NCBI GenBank assembly: GCA_035495315.1
Contig: DATJGF010000130.1
Coordinates: 1 to 52,558 of the forward strand
Length of the DNA: 52,558 nucleotides
Reading direction: 5' to 3'
Source of the DNA: DATJGF01 sp035495315
Lineage (GTDB): Bacteria; Verrucomicrobiota; Verrucomicrobiia; Limisphaerales; UBA8199
Within the stretch, counting starts at the first letter, position 1; each line of letters starts with the position of its first letter. Shown in pieces: positions 42,720-51,458 of the stretch. Below the pieces are notes generated by a model that saw nothing but the letters and a program-made list of their open reading frames with translations, searched no databases and was not told the DNA's origin. Position numbers and translations under genes: made by a program.

Positions 42720-43693
42720 AAATTACCGTACTCGGCGCGGGGGCGTGGGGCACAGCCCTGGCACGTCTGCTTTACGGCAAGAATGATGTCGTCCTTTGGG
42801 GCCATATGCCGGAATGGATTGATGAAATCCGCCAAACTAATCGCAATGAACGGTTTTTGCCGGGAATCGATTTGCCAGCGGGTTTGGGGCTCGAGAGCGA
42901 TTTGCCGAAAGCCATTGGTAATGCCGGGTGCGTTATCGTCGCCGTCCCCTCGCAACCGTTTCGGGAGGTGACCCGTTGCCTGGCCTCTTTTCGCGGCATC
43001 ATCGTCAGTGTTACCAAGGGGATCGAGTACGACACTGGCCTGACGATGTGCGGCGTCCTTGCGCAAAATGCACCGATGGCCCGGTGCGCCGCACTCTCAG
43101 GTCCGAGCTTTGCCATTGAAGTCGCGCGCGACATTCCTACGGCGATTGTCGCCGCCAGCAGCGACCTCTCGGTCGCCGAACAGGTTCAAACACTCTTTAG
43201 CCGGCCGACGTTTCGGGTCTACACCAGCGGCGATGTTCCAGGCGTAGAACTCGGCGGCGCTCTGAAGAATGTCATCGCCATCGCTGCCGGAGTCGGTGAT
43301 GGGCTCGGTTTCGGAGACAACTCGAAAGCCGCGCTCGTTACCCGCGCCATCGTCGAAATGCGCCGTCTCGGAGTCGCGTGCGGTGCCCAAGCCGAAACTT
43401 TCACCGGCCTGAGCGGATTGGGCGACCTTATGGTGACCTGCTTTTCACGCCTTAGCCGCAACCGCGGTTTCGGCGAGCGTGTGGGGCAAGGTCAAAAACC
43501 TGCCGAGATCGCCGCCAGCACACTCGCGGTCGCCGAAGGTTACCCCACTGCCCGCTCCGCATACCAGCTTGCTCGAAAGCACCGGGTGACTACGCCTGTA
43601 ATCGATGAGGTTTACGCGATGCTGTATGAGGGCAAAAACATTGCCCAGGCCGTGCGCGATTTGATGTCCAGGGATCTGAAACCAGAGAATTGA
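42716..43693 (+). CDS. gpsA: Glycerol-3-phosphate dehydrogenase [NAD(P)+]
   Basis: GpsA reduces dihydroxyacetone phosphate to sn-glycerol-3-phosphate, the substrate of PlsY. The 325-residue protein has the nucleotide-binding motif VLGAGAWGTALARLL at the start, then the GPSFAIEVAR segment and the active-site Lys region GALKNVIAIAAGVGDGLGFG, followed by NSKAALVTRAIVEMRRLG and the FTGLSGLGDLMVTC segment. It converges with the SUMF1 gene, with a perfect palindrome in the 52-base gap. Confidence 0.96.
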   Translation: MKITVLGAGAWGTALARLLYGKNDVVLWGHMPEWIDEIRQTNRNERFLPGIDLPAGLGLESDLPKAIGNAGCVIVAVPSQPFREVTRCLASFRGIIVSVTKGIEYDTGLTMCGVLAQNAPMARCAALSGPSFAIEVARDIPTAIVAASSDLSVAEQVQTLFSRPTFRVYTSGDVPGVELGGALKNVIAIAAGVGDGLGFGDNSKAALVTRAIVEMRRLGVACGAQAETFTGLSGLGDLMVTCFSRLSRNRGFGERVGQGQKPAEIAASTLAVAEGYPTARSAYQLARKHRVTTPVIDEVYAMLYEGKNIAQAVRDLMSRDLKPEN

Positions 43694-43702
43694 TTCAATC
43701 GG

Positions 43703-43720
43703 AAGGCCGAGCTCGGCCTT
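43703..43720. terminator. Perfect palindrome between convergent genes
   Basis: AAGGCCGAGCTCGGCCTT is an 18-base perfect palindrome between the gpsA stop (43693) and the SUMF1 stop (43746). Folded as RNA it makes an AAGGCCG hairpin in either direction. There is no strong T-run, so termination would be modest. Confidence 0.45.
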
Positions 43721-43745
43721 GCGATTACCCGCCCTTTCACCTCCC

Positions 43746-45356
43746 TCACGGTTCGAGCGGTGCGAGCACAACCCGAAAACCAATGTCGCTGCAGCGATCC
43801 CAAGGGCTGTAATCATCCCGATTAGCTGACCGGCAGGCTTTGGCGTCGTAAAGCCATGAACCGCCGCGGGCGACACGGAGGCGACTTGAAGCGACACGGA
43901 CAGAGTTGGTGATCGTACCACCAGGAAGCGAATCCTCCCACCGATCAATGCACCATTCCCAAACATTCCCATGCATATCAAACAAGCCCCACGCATTGGC
44001 TCGCTTCGTCCCCACGGGATGTGTCATCGAATCGCTATTGCGGCTGAACCATGCATAATCACCAAGTTGTGTCGCACCTTTGTCCTCGCCGTATCCGAAA
44101 CGCGTGATTGCCCCTGCCCGGCAAACGTACTCCCATTCGGCCTCGGTCGGTAAGCGATAAACATGTCCTTCCGGCATCTTACCCTGTGTCTCGCACGCCT
44201 GAGTTAATTTCTTGCAGTACTCCATCGCGTCGAACCAACTCACGCGTTCCACGGGCCGGTTGGCGTCGCCGGTCTCGTTGCTTGGATTTACGCCGATGAC
44301 TCTCTGATATTCACTTTGCGTTACTTCGCATTTACTCATCCAGAACCCACGAGCAATGACGACGCGCGTCTGCGGGCTTTCGTCCGGGTCACGCCCGGTC
44401 TCTTCAGTCGGGCTGCCCATAACGAACTCACCCGGCGGGATCCAGACCAACCCGGTCAGATTCGTGGAAGTCGGCAGCGAAGCCGCAACGCTCGACGAGC
44501 TGGCGCCAGCCGGCGAAGGCGCGAGCTCACGCCCGATCAACTGGATCGCCCCCGTATAAAGTTTCAGAGTTGGCCCCAATTCCAGCCGAAAGGACAAATC
44601 CTCCGTCGCCAAAGTCCCTTCTCGTTTCTGGCCACTGGTCAGGGACACGGTGGCCAACGTCGAATCGGTCGGCCCGGATTGAATTCGCTCGATGTCCTCA
44701 AAGGAAAAGAGTTCCGTGCCCTGTGCGGTAATGAGCGCCAGCGACCTGGTGAGGAGTTGTCCACTCAAGCGATCTCCATTTTTCAGATAAACCCAAATGA
44801 GCGAGGAGGTCTTTTCAGGCGGGAGTTCCTGCAGAAGCTCGCGTGACGTGTTTTCCAAGTAGCCGCCCAACCGCACATAGGAGAGCTTTTGGGGGCGAAG
44901 ACTTCTGCGAATGCCATCACTGGTTTTAAGCTCGATGGTGCTATTCGTCAGAAACCCGGTGAGCACATTGCTGTTGACGGTGGTGACGCGCTGGAGTTGT
45001 CGGTCGGGCCCGGCGAAATCGATACGTCCAGTGTCCTGTGGTTTCAACTGAATATCGCCGTAGGACGTTCTCAGCTCAAAGTGGTCGGTTAGCAGCGTGC
45101 CTTCAATTCGCTCGCCTGACGTGAGTTCGGCAAGGTCGGGTTGCGCTGACTTCTCCGACTGGGTTGGAGAAACTGCCCTGTTGACATCGCGCGCAGCTGG
45201 TTGGGCCGCTACCATGAGGAGAGGTAAGAAACAGAGCAGAGAAGCTATACAGAATCTGATAGGCTCACTTAATTGTGAGTTCGGCCCCCAAGACTCCACC
45301 AGACGATCCGACTTCCATCGTTCTCTCAGTTTTCTTCTGTAACATCGAATTCTCAC
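43746..45356 (-). CDS. Exported SUMF1/FGE-sulfatase-domain protein with small beta repeats
   Basis: The 536-residue protein begins with a GTG in a GTGA overlap with the permease stop. A signal peptide or anchor spans about residues 34-52 (RFCIASLLCFLPLLMVA). Four related segments of about 37 residues (roughly 79-114, 124-163, 190-225, 238-274) share a G-x-x-x-x-G-x-L-x-T...T-x-x-G pattern. Residues 304-533 form a SUMF1 (formylglycine-generating-like) domain: IPPGEFVMGS, LPTEAEWEYVCRAG, GNVWEWCIDRW and GGSWLYDAKACRSANRDD. The Cys pair of true formylglycine-generating enzymes is incomplete, so a binding or other SUMF1 role is more likely. Confidence 0.85.
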   Translation of the reverse strand: MRIRCYRRKLRERWKSDRLVESWGPNSQLSEPIRFCIASLLCFLPLLMVAAQPAARDVNRAVSPTQSEKSAQPDLAELTSGERIEGTLLTDHFELRTSYGDIQLKPQDTGRIDFAGPDRQLQRVTTVNSNVLTGFLTNSTIELKTSDGIRRSLRPQKLSYVRLGGYLENTSRELLQELPPEKTSSLIWVYLKNGDRLSGQLLTRSLALITAQGTELFSFEDIERIQSGPTDSTLATVSLTSGQKREGTLATEDLSFRLELGPTLKLYTGAIQLIGRELAPSPAGASSSSVAASLPTSTNLTGLVWIPPGEFVMGSPTEETGRDPDESPQTRVVIARGFWMSKCEVTQSEYQRVIGVNPSNETGDANRPVERVSWFDAMEYCKKLTQACETQGKMPEGHVYRLPTEAEWEYVCRAGAITRFGYGEDKGATQLGDYAWFSRNSDSMTHPVGTKRANAWGLFDMHGNVWEWCIDRWEDSLPGGTITNSVRVASSRLRVARGGSWLYDAKACRSANRDDYSPWDRCSDIGFRVVLAPLEP

Positions 45357-47098
45357 TTTGGAGGATCCCGTGAAACAAATAACGCCGCCGTCAAAACACC
45401 CAAAGCGATCGCCAGGCCAAAAAGCCAGGCAAGCGTAATCAGTTCGGCACCCGGTTTGGCGATGCCGCCGAGGACCTTTTCCATCGTCGCGCTCATTTCC
45501 AGGTATGACAGATCTTTAAGACCGACAAAGTCGTAGAGCAGGTTGGAAATATGGTAGAAGCCGATGACGCCGAGGATCGCGATGAGGGTATTGCGCACCA
45601 GGATCAGAACGAGAAAAGTTAGCGTCGTTATCAAACAGGCAGAACCGAGGACTTTTCCAAGTCCAAGCAGCATCCAACCGAGCGTGACAGAAGTGGTGCG
45701 TGACATCGAACTGCGTCCCGAACGGCCGGTCAGGACGTTGAGAAGGGCGGTGGCACGACTCGGTTCTTCTTTTGGGGGTGGCAGGACCAATCGGACGTCG
45801 GCCGGCAGGCCCAACAGTCCGAGAGTGCCCTCCCCTTTAAAGCGGACTATGACGTGATTGTAATCCCGCCCCCAGCGATCCGGCTGGGTCATCGCGCCCA
45901 GGCGCTCAATCGTCCCTTTGTACTCCGTCTGTTCGATTTTGACATACGCGGTCAGATTGGTGGTGAGGCGCTTGAACTCTTCGAATTTATAGACCGGCAC
46001 CTTAATCTGGTATTCATCGAGTGGCGCAATGGTGAAGAGTTGGGTGCCGGCGCTGACAAATTGACCCGGGTTGGCCTGAATCTCAGTCAAGTACCCGGAG
46101 ATGGGCGCTGTGATCGTCGCCAGTGCCAGCCGGCGCCGCGCGTCCCGCACACGCGCCATCGCGTTGTCGACCGCCCGTTCAGCGATGGGGACAGCCTCTT
46201 GCGCGGTATGCAACTGGGAATCGGCGTTATTCAGGTCCCGTTTGCGCGAACGGATGTCAGTTTGGCGGTCGGCTTGTTCCGCTTTGCTGAGAAGATCTTT
46301 GGCCAGCAGACTGCGTTCAGCCCGCTCGAGGGCATCCTGGGCCTGGGCGACATTCCGTTTGGCCTCCTCGACCTTAAGATGGGCGTTGTTGACCTCGTTG
46401 CGCGCGTTCTCCTCACTACGCCGTTCGGTCTCCAGCTCATCAAAAATCGAGCGGTCGTCCAGGCTAATCAGAATATCTCCCGCGTGCACAAAATCGCCCA
46501 CCTTTAGGTTGAGCTCCTTTAGCGTGCCACTGATTTCGGCAAAAATCTTTTTCGGATCCCACGCTTCAACTTTGGTATTACGCGCTGCAGAAGTAACAAA
46601 GCCGTCTTCCGTGCGGACCAATTTATCCTGGCGGATTGCCCAAATACTGGCGGGAACGAGGACAGTCGACAGCAGCAGCAGAACGGCCAGTGAACGCGAA
46701 ATGAGTTTTCCGATAATGTATTCACCACGAGTGACACCGCGAGACAAGATAGCATCGTTGAGACATTCGGCCTCGCGCATGAGCGCGGCCCCGGCAATAA
46801 AGATCACCGCGTGCATCCAAACGACCAGGTAGGTAACATAAACCGCCTCCAGCATCTGGCTCGCCGGCTGTTGTTTGGCCTGCATGCCTTTGAGTTCGAG
46901 CATAGTCAGGACAGCACTCGCGATGAAGAAGCCGCGGCACAGCCACGATCGCGCGAGAGCGCTGAGATCCGACCGCGCGAACAGGCCAATTGCCTGCCAA
47001 CGACTCGGCAAACGCCGTCCGCCGAATGCCGCTTCGGGCGCCGGCAGGGCTTGCGCCTCATCGACTATTTCGATGCTCTCTGTTTGGTTCACGCTCAT
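45353..47098 (-). CDS. ABC-2 permease with inserted HlyD-like membrane-fusion domain
   Basis: ATG 47098 overlaps the ATPase gene stop by ATGA and gives 581 residues (the frame is open upstream to 47197). Three membrane segments are predicted at about 52-69, 84-107 and 133-155. A soluble periplasmic region (about 156-465) then shows both halves of a biotinyl-lipoyl domain (GTLKELNLKVGDFVHAGDIL, 191-210; APISGYLTEIQANPGQFVSA, 331-350) around a long coiled-coil hairpin (216-325), as in HlyD/AcrA adaptors. At least three further membrane segments follow (473-503, 504-524, 552-576). The chain therefore combines an ABC-2 permease and a periplasmic adaptor. Confidence 0.85.
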   Translation of the reverse strand: MSVNQTESIEIVDEAQALPAPEAAFGGRRLPSRWQAIGLFARSDLSALARSWLCRGFFIASAVLTMLELKGMQAKQQPASQMLEAVYVTYLVVWMHAVIFIAGAALMREAECLNDAILSRGVTRGEYIIGKLISRSLAVLLLLSTVLVPASIWAIRQDKLVRTEDGFVTSAARNTKVEAWDPKKIFAEISGTLKELNLKVGDFVHAGDILISLDDRSIFDELETERRSEENARNEVNNAHLKVEEAKRNVAQAQDALERAERSLLAKDLLSKAEQADRQTDIRSRKRDLNNADSQLHTAQEAVPIAERAVDNAMARVRDARRRLALATITAPISGYLTEIQANPGQFVSAGTQLFTIAPLDEYQIKVPVYKFEEFKRLTTNLTAYVKIEQTEYKGTIERLGAMTQPDRWGRDYNHVIVRFKGEGTLGLLGLPADVRLVLPPPKEEPSRATALLNVLTGRSGRSSMSRTTSVTLGWMLLGLGKVLGSACLITTLTFLVLILVRNTLIAILGVIGFYHISNLLYDFVGLKDLSYLEMSATMEKVLGGIAKPGAELITLAWLFGLAIALGVLTAALFVSRDPPK

Positions 47099-48060
47099 TT
47101 CTTGGCGCGGAGAAAGCCACTGAATTCGTCTTCGGTAATCAACTTGAGATAGGCATCCTCCAGTTGGCGGCCCGTGGAATTGATTCCTTCGACGCACGTA
47201 TCCGTTTCCTTCGCCAGCCGCAGCAATGCCCCGATAATCTCCTCGAGCGTTTCATCGGCGCTCAACTCGATCCGCACCCGGCTTTTGTCCTGGGAATAAT
47301 CCGGCCGATTCAGACGCTCGCGCACCGCGGTTCGAAAACGCTCACGGGCCCCCGAGATACTCAATTCGAGAATGCTTTTTGGGAGCAGACCCTCGAGTTG
47401 GGATCGAGAGCCTTCGAACAGCCGTTGGCCTTTGTTGAGGATCAGTAATCGGTCACAGGCGCGATCGATGTCGCCCAGGATGTGCGAACTCAACAGCACC
47501 GTCTTTTGTCCGCGCAACTGTTCCAGCAATTCCAGGGTTTGCCTGCGGCTGATCGGATCCAAGCCCGCGGTGGGTTCATCCCAGATGAGCAGTTCCGGAT
47601 CGTTCATCAACGAGGCGGCGATGCCTAACCGCGTCCTCATGCCGGTTGAATACGTAGCAATCTTGCGCCCGGCATCATCCATCAGTCCAACCGCGCGCAA
47701 CAGCGTTCCCATGCGCCCATTGCGCTCACGTTTATCGAGCCCGAAACAATTCCCGACAAATGTTAAATATCGGATCGCGCTGAGGTCTTTAGGGAAAACC
47801 GGGTCGTCCGAGAGGAAGCCGACGCGCTGGCGCAGGTTTTTGGCGCCGGGTCTCATCCGTTCGCCGAAGACGCTAATGGTCCCGGCGCTCGGCGTGATCA
47901 ATCCCAAGGCTAGACGAATCGCCGTCGATTTGCCCGAACCATTGGCGCCTAACAAACCAATCGTCGAGCCGCTGGGAAGCGAAAAGGAAATGTCCGCCAA
48001 ACCGATCTGACGGTCCTGATACACCTTGGTGACCTGCTCGAACTCGATGACTGCAGACAT
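47095..48060 (-). CDS. ABC transporter ATP-binding protein
   Basis: The 321-residue ATPase carries the Walker A site GANGSGKST (38-46), a degenerate signature YSTGMRTRLG in place of LSGGQ, the Walker B ELLIWDEPTAGLDP and an H-loop SSHILGDID. The C-terminal 90 residues form the usual extension of ABC-2-type ATPases. It is the first gene of a three-gene operon with the permease-adaptor fusion and SUMF1 protein, each joined by a four-base overlap. It should power the fused permease, with an unknown exported substrate. Confidence 0.92.
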   Translation of the reverse strand: MSAVIEFEQVTKVYQDRQIGLADISFSLPSGSTIGLLGANGSGKSTAIRLALGLITPSAGTISVFGERMRPGAKNLRQRVGFLSDDPVFPKDLSAIRYLTFVGNCFGLDKRERNGRMGTLLRAVGLMDDAGRKIATYSTGMRTRLGIAASLMNDPELLIWDEPTAGLDPISRRQTLELLEQLRGQKTVLLSSHILGDIDRACDRLLILNKGQRLFEGSRSQLEGLLPKSILELSISGARERFRTAVRERLNRPDYSQDKSRVRIELSADETLEEIIGALLRLAKETDTCVEGINSTGRQLEDAYLKLITEDEFSGFLRAKK

Positions 48061-48122
48061 CGCACCTCGACATTGTCAGATGGCTCAAACATGTCAACTA
48101 CAATGCTTTACATTGGACTCTC

Positions 48123-48252
48123 TGCCATATGCCATTTGGCGATCTTTGCCATATGCCATTTGTCCTTTGCCACGTCCGTTGTGCCAATTAAGGCGCAAGC
48201 TAACCTGCAACCTTCAATCCGCGACCCTGCAACTTGTAACCTTCAATCTCAC
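48123..48252. repeat. Short tandem phrases in intergenic DNA
   Basis: The phrase TGCCATATGCCATTTG occurs twice within 45 bases at about 48123-48165, and AACCTTCAATC occurs twice at about 48207-48250. The region lies between the ABC ATPase gene and the MOSC gene, with the latter ending at 48249. No gene is seen here. Confidence 0.45.
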
Positions 48253-48992
48253 CCTCCGCTCTGCAGAAATACCTTCTGTCCTATCGCAACTCGGCCTACT
48301 CGCGTCACTGTCCCGTAGATACCCGCATTGTTCTGGTTCGCACGAACGACCGCCTTCAGCATTTCGGGCGCCGCCGCCGCCGAGTCGGGATCGAGGTTCA
48401 GCATCGAGCAACGAGCGTCGCGCAGCGTCACAGCGATCGCCGGGGCACCCTCGCCCTCGCCAAATGAGAGCACGCCGCCCAACCACTTATCCTCCTGAAA
48501 CGGACCCGAACGAAGCAAGCGAACTACCACATTCGGTCGAAATCGTCGGACATCGGCGTTGCGCCCTGCCTGTCGCGCAACCTCCTGCACCGTATCGACA
48601 GCGATAACCGAAAGGCTCGCTTCATCGAAGATGCCCTGATTCAACTGCATCATCTGCACCTCAGACCCGTACCGGCGTCCGACCTCCGTCGCCAGCTCTT
48701 CCCCAAGCACGGCCAGCTCTTTACCTTCCGGCGTGCGAACATGAGTCGGAAGGTCCCCGTCCGCACCCACATCACATCGACAAGGAGCAAACAGCAGCAG
48801 GTCGGGAAGTTTGCTTGCGGTCAGCCACGGAAAGCCGCTCCGGTCCTCAATGCGCCGGAACGCCAGGCGCCTGTCTCCCTCGAGCCCGTGCCAGCCCAGC
48901 TTCGCCGCCTGCACTCGTTCCCCGCCCATCGACTTCACGGGATAACGGAAGATCGCTTCCACTTCTCCGATTTCTATCTGCATGTTCGGCAC
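48249..48992 (-). CDS. MOSC-domain protein
   Basis: The 247-residue protein starts at GTG 48992 (GAGGAAGAT just upstream) or ATG 48983. It shows the N-terminal MOSC_N beta-barrel opening (AIFRYPVKSMGGE), and the C-terminal MOSC domain with RFRPNVVV and the Cys in TLRDARCSMLNLDP. MOSC proteins (as in mARC, YiiM and Moco sulfurase C-terminal domains) bind molybdenum cofactor or handle sulfur. Such proteins reduce N-hydroxylated compounds. Partners are not nearby. Confidence 0.88.
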   Translation of the reverse strand: MPNMQIEIGEVEAIFRYPVKSMGGERVQAAKLGWHGLEGDRRLAFRRIEDRSGFPWLTASKLPDLLLFAPCRCDVGADGDLPTHVRTPEGKELAVLGEELATEVGRRYGSEVQMMQLNQGIFDEASLSVIAVDTVQEVARQAGRNADVRRFRPNVVVRLLRSGPFQEDKWLGGVLSFGEGEGAPAIAVTLRDARCSMLNLDPDSAAAAPEMLKAVVRANQNNAGIYGTVTRVGRVAIGQKVFLQSGG

Positions 48993-49024
48993 ATCTTCCT
49001 CGTTCTGTTATCGACCGAGCTCAG

Positions 49025-49287
49025 TCAACGCTGCAGCACTACGTACTGGCTCACCTCGAAAAATTGTTCGTCATCTATAGCCCGGAGCAGCGGATCGACC
49101 ACGACATAACTCAGGATACGCCCCGGACGGATCGTCTTGAACGCGTACTTGTTCGGCACCCGCCTCGAATTCCTTGCCGATCACTTCATACAACCGCGTA
49201 ATGGTTAAGAACTGTGACAAGCACCACGACGATGGTAAAGCCGGGGTGCTTCAGCAATTGCCGGAAGGCAAATCTAAGATCCTGCAT
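49025..49287 (-). pseudogene. Remnant of an ABC/ADOP-type permease gene
   Basis: From ATG 49287 the sequence reads MQDLRFAFRQLLKHPGFTIVVVLVTVL, cut in two here as the MQDLRFAFRQLLKHPGF start and a hydrophobic run, which matches the N-terminus of FtsX-like duplicated orphan permeases (ADOP). It then hits a stop in that frame at about 49175-49200. Another frame continues with coding-like sequence (LYEVIGKEFEAG, then after a further shift KYAFKTIRPGRILSYVVVD) to TGA 49025. The full protein is usually about 800 residues. A large deletion with frameshifts is the simplest reading. Confidence 0.5.
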
Positions 49288-49512
49288 ACAACTGCAAAAG
49301 TATCGTGCTCATTTCGCGCTGGTTCCCTTTTTGGAATTGCGAGGGAACATGCAAAAAAAATGCCAACGTCAGTGTGGTTTCACAAATCATTACTCGCCAG
49401 TTGCTAAACGAAAAATCACTTCGTTGCAAAACACCAATGTTGCTCGGCAATGGGATTTGTCGTCCCGCTACTGGGAATTGGTAGGGGCGGGAGTGGTGGG
49501 GGCGCTGCTTGA

Positions 49513-49956
49513 TCATTCCTGCTTTCGCGCTGCCGGCCTGGGAAGTTCTGGATATGCGGGGACGTTCGGGGGCAACAGGTGAAACTTCTGCATCTCGGAA
49601 GTCCAGGTCACCAGTTGCGGTCCTTCGAACACGCTCGGATCGTCGAGAGTGCCGACCTTAATGAGCACCGCGCTCGGCGCAAGTTCTGACCGCGCAGTGA
49701 GGTGGACTCCGCAAGCCTCGCAGAAATGCCGCGTCGGAGACCCCGGACGATCCTTCTTATTGTAGGCTCGGGGCGTGCCCTTGGTGAACTGGAAGCCCTC
49801 GGCGTTAACCGCCATGAAAAGATTCCCGGCGCCTCCAGAAATCATTTGGCACGTAAGGCAGTAGCACTGACCTTTCATGAGCGGCGGCCCTTCGCATTGG
49901 TAGCGCACTTCACCGCAGTAGCATCCGCCGGTGAATCTTGGTTTTATTTCGCTCAT
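49513..49956 (-). CDS. GFA-family (CENP-V/GFA domain) zinc protein
   Basis: The 147-residue protein starts at ATG 49956 and shows the Cys motifs of the glutathione-dependent formaldehyde-activating (GFA) family: GGCYCGEVRYQC, CYCLTC and HFCEACGVH. These Cys residues bind zinc. Members are mostly of unknown function, some linked with S-hydroxymethylglutathione. The length is normal for the family. The gene is monocistronic. Confidence 0.9.
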   Translation of the reverse strand: MSEIKPRFTGGCYCGEVRYQCEGPPLMKGQCYCLTCQMISGGAGNLFMAVNAEGFQFTKGTPRAYNKKDRPGSPTRHFCEACGVHLTARSELAPSAVLIKVGTLDDPSVFEGPQLVTWTSEMQKFHLLPPNVPAYPELPRPAARKQE

Positions 49957-50074
49957 AGCGTTTTCACCTCTTCATGGCGCTGCGCCGCCTGTTGCCGGCG
50001 AGGGCAGGTTCGACGACTTTTTCCATATGATCTGATGACTTGCCTCGAAAGCCGGCGTCGGTTGCGTGCAGAGG

Positions 50075-50338
50075 TTAAGCATTGTGTTCATCGTCTTTCC
50101 AAAAGGCCCGCAACAGAAACCAGCAACCGCCTATCGAGGCGAGAATGGGGATTCCAATCATGAACAACGCAACGGGCCTGCCGGGCAAATTGAAGTGGGT
50201 GTCACGATACGGACAAACGACCGGACTTCCTTGGACCAGCATGAGATTGAGAGCTTGAGCGCTGCGAATACAACAGAGCCCTGCACCAAATGCGACGCCA
50301 AGGAGGGCAAGCCCGCAGATTATCCGAAATGTTCTCAT
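50075..50338 (-). CDS. Small membrane protein, two predicted spans
   Basis: The 87-residue protein has one span near residues 5-22 (IICGLALLGVAFGAGLCC) and another near 58-78 (ALFMIGIPILASIGGCWFLL) with a short loop between. I recognise no family. The composition and ATG start support a real gene, but it could be chance. It precedes the GFA gene by about 120 bases. Confidence 0.45.
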   Translation of the reverse strand: MRTFRIICGLALLGVAFGAGLCCIRSAQALNLMLVQGSPVVCPYRDTHFNLPGRPVALFMIGIPILASIGGCWFLLRAFWKDDEHNA

Positions 50339-50471
50339 CGTGCTTAACGGTCACCATCAACGACGCAACCTAGCCGCCGATCGCTTCCGAATTGTGACTG
50401 AGCTAAACGGCTGGCTCGCATGCGCTGCATGGCGTGGTTATGCCACGTTGGAATTTGCATTCGTCTTGATT

Positions 50472-51001
50472 CTATCGCTGAAGCAGTCTCTCAATCTGTA
50501 ATCCCACCTCCGAGGGGAACGAATAACGACCCGTCGCGTCAGAATTCGACGCGATCGTCACGCTTGCACCGTACTGCTGCGTCAGAAACACACAGAGCCG
50601 GGTGGCGGCGCGGCATTTGCTGCCACTTGAGCCTCCTCCGGCGAGGAGCCAAGCGCCATAATTCGCAGGTCGGCGGTGAGGGGAATTGCGGTGCTCGAGG
50701 CCGTCTCGTTGGTGGACCATGCCATTGCGGCGGCCGAGGTCGTGAAGCTCGGATTGACAGTTAAGCGGTGAATTGCTGGAACAGCCTTGCACACCTCTCT
50801 TTGGAACCGCCCCTGGAGGGCGCGAGCAGGAACCACATTGGTAAACGGCCGCATCGTCACAGTCGAATAAGCCCAGTAGGTTGGCCTCAGCCGTAAGAAA
50901 GCCAAGGCGAGTCCAAGGCAGGTGACCATCGTCATACTCAGGATCAGCCATCGTTTTAAGGATTTACTCATTCGTAAAGGCTGAGGTGGATCGTCCGGCA
51001 T
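50472..51001 (-). pseudogene. Wzz-like membrane protein with internal frameshift
   Basis: Starting at ATG 51001 (ATG 50971 is also possible) the protein has a membrane segment near residues 18-37 (WLILSMTMVTCLGLALAFL) and a periplasmic part that resembles chain-length determinant/Wzz proteins, including PLTADLRIMALGSSPEEAQVAANA (shown in part). The frame then ends early (TGA 50582). Coding resumes one base over with TRLCVFLTQQYGASVTI and ERLLQR before TAG 50472. Joining them at 50600-50625 restores a continuous protein. A one-base loss in a GC-rich stretch (GCCGCGCCGCCACCC) explains it. Confidence 0.5.
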
Positions 51002-51120
51002 ACCGTTCGGCCTCACTGGCTGCGAACCAGCGACCTTCGGATTGTAATCTTGTAGTCATCGAGCAGTCCAGTGCAGGCCGGTTGTTTTGCCATACTGGTC
51101 AATTTAGGCTCTTATGTGCT

Positions 51121-51429
51121 TTATAATGTCCCAAAGGCCGATGCCACGCTGAGTGCAAGGAGTGCCAATAGGAAATACAGGAAGCAGGCTACCCAGTAGC
51201 GGCGAAGAGAATCGGCACGCCGGGTGAACCCTGCGTCAGCCAGTCCGCGGTAATGTCGTTTCCACAGATATCTCTGAAATGCCATGATACCGGCGCTACT
51301 TTCGGCCAATATCTGCAATGCGTTGGGGTGCTCACTCCTGAGCCGCTCGTAAAGCCGGTGCTGCAACGCCAGACCGATTCCAAGAGCTACCAGCAGCCCA
51401 ACGACCAACGTCGTAAATAGTGCGTACAT
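51121..51429 (-). CDS. Small membrane protein, two predicted spans
   Basis: The 102-residue protein has a span near residues 4-22 (LFTTLVVGLLVALGIGLAL) and another near 80-98 (VACFLYFLLALLALSVASA) with a basic, soluble middle (KRHYRGLADAGFTRRADSLRR). The layout resembles UspB-like proteins, but I see no diagnostic residues. It is one of a run of small membrane genes on this strand from 50 kb to 52 kb. Confidence 0.5.
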   Translation of the reverse strand: MYALFTTLVVGLLVALGIGLALQHRLYERLRSEHPNALQILAESSAGIMAFQRYLWKRHYRGLADAGFTRRADSLRRYWVACFLYFLLALLALSVASAFGTL

Positions 51430-51458
51430 AACACGCTAAGGTCCTGCCTCGCCTAGAG

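Noticed and set aside
43746..45356. Sulfatase-maturing formylglycine-generating enzyme
   Set aside because: The fold is right, but the conserved Cys pair is incomplete and no sulfatase gene is nearby.
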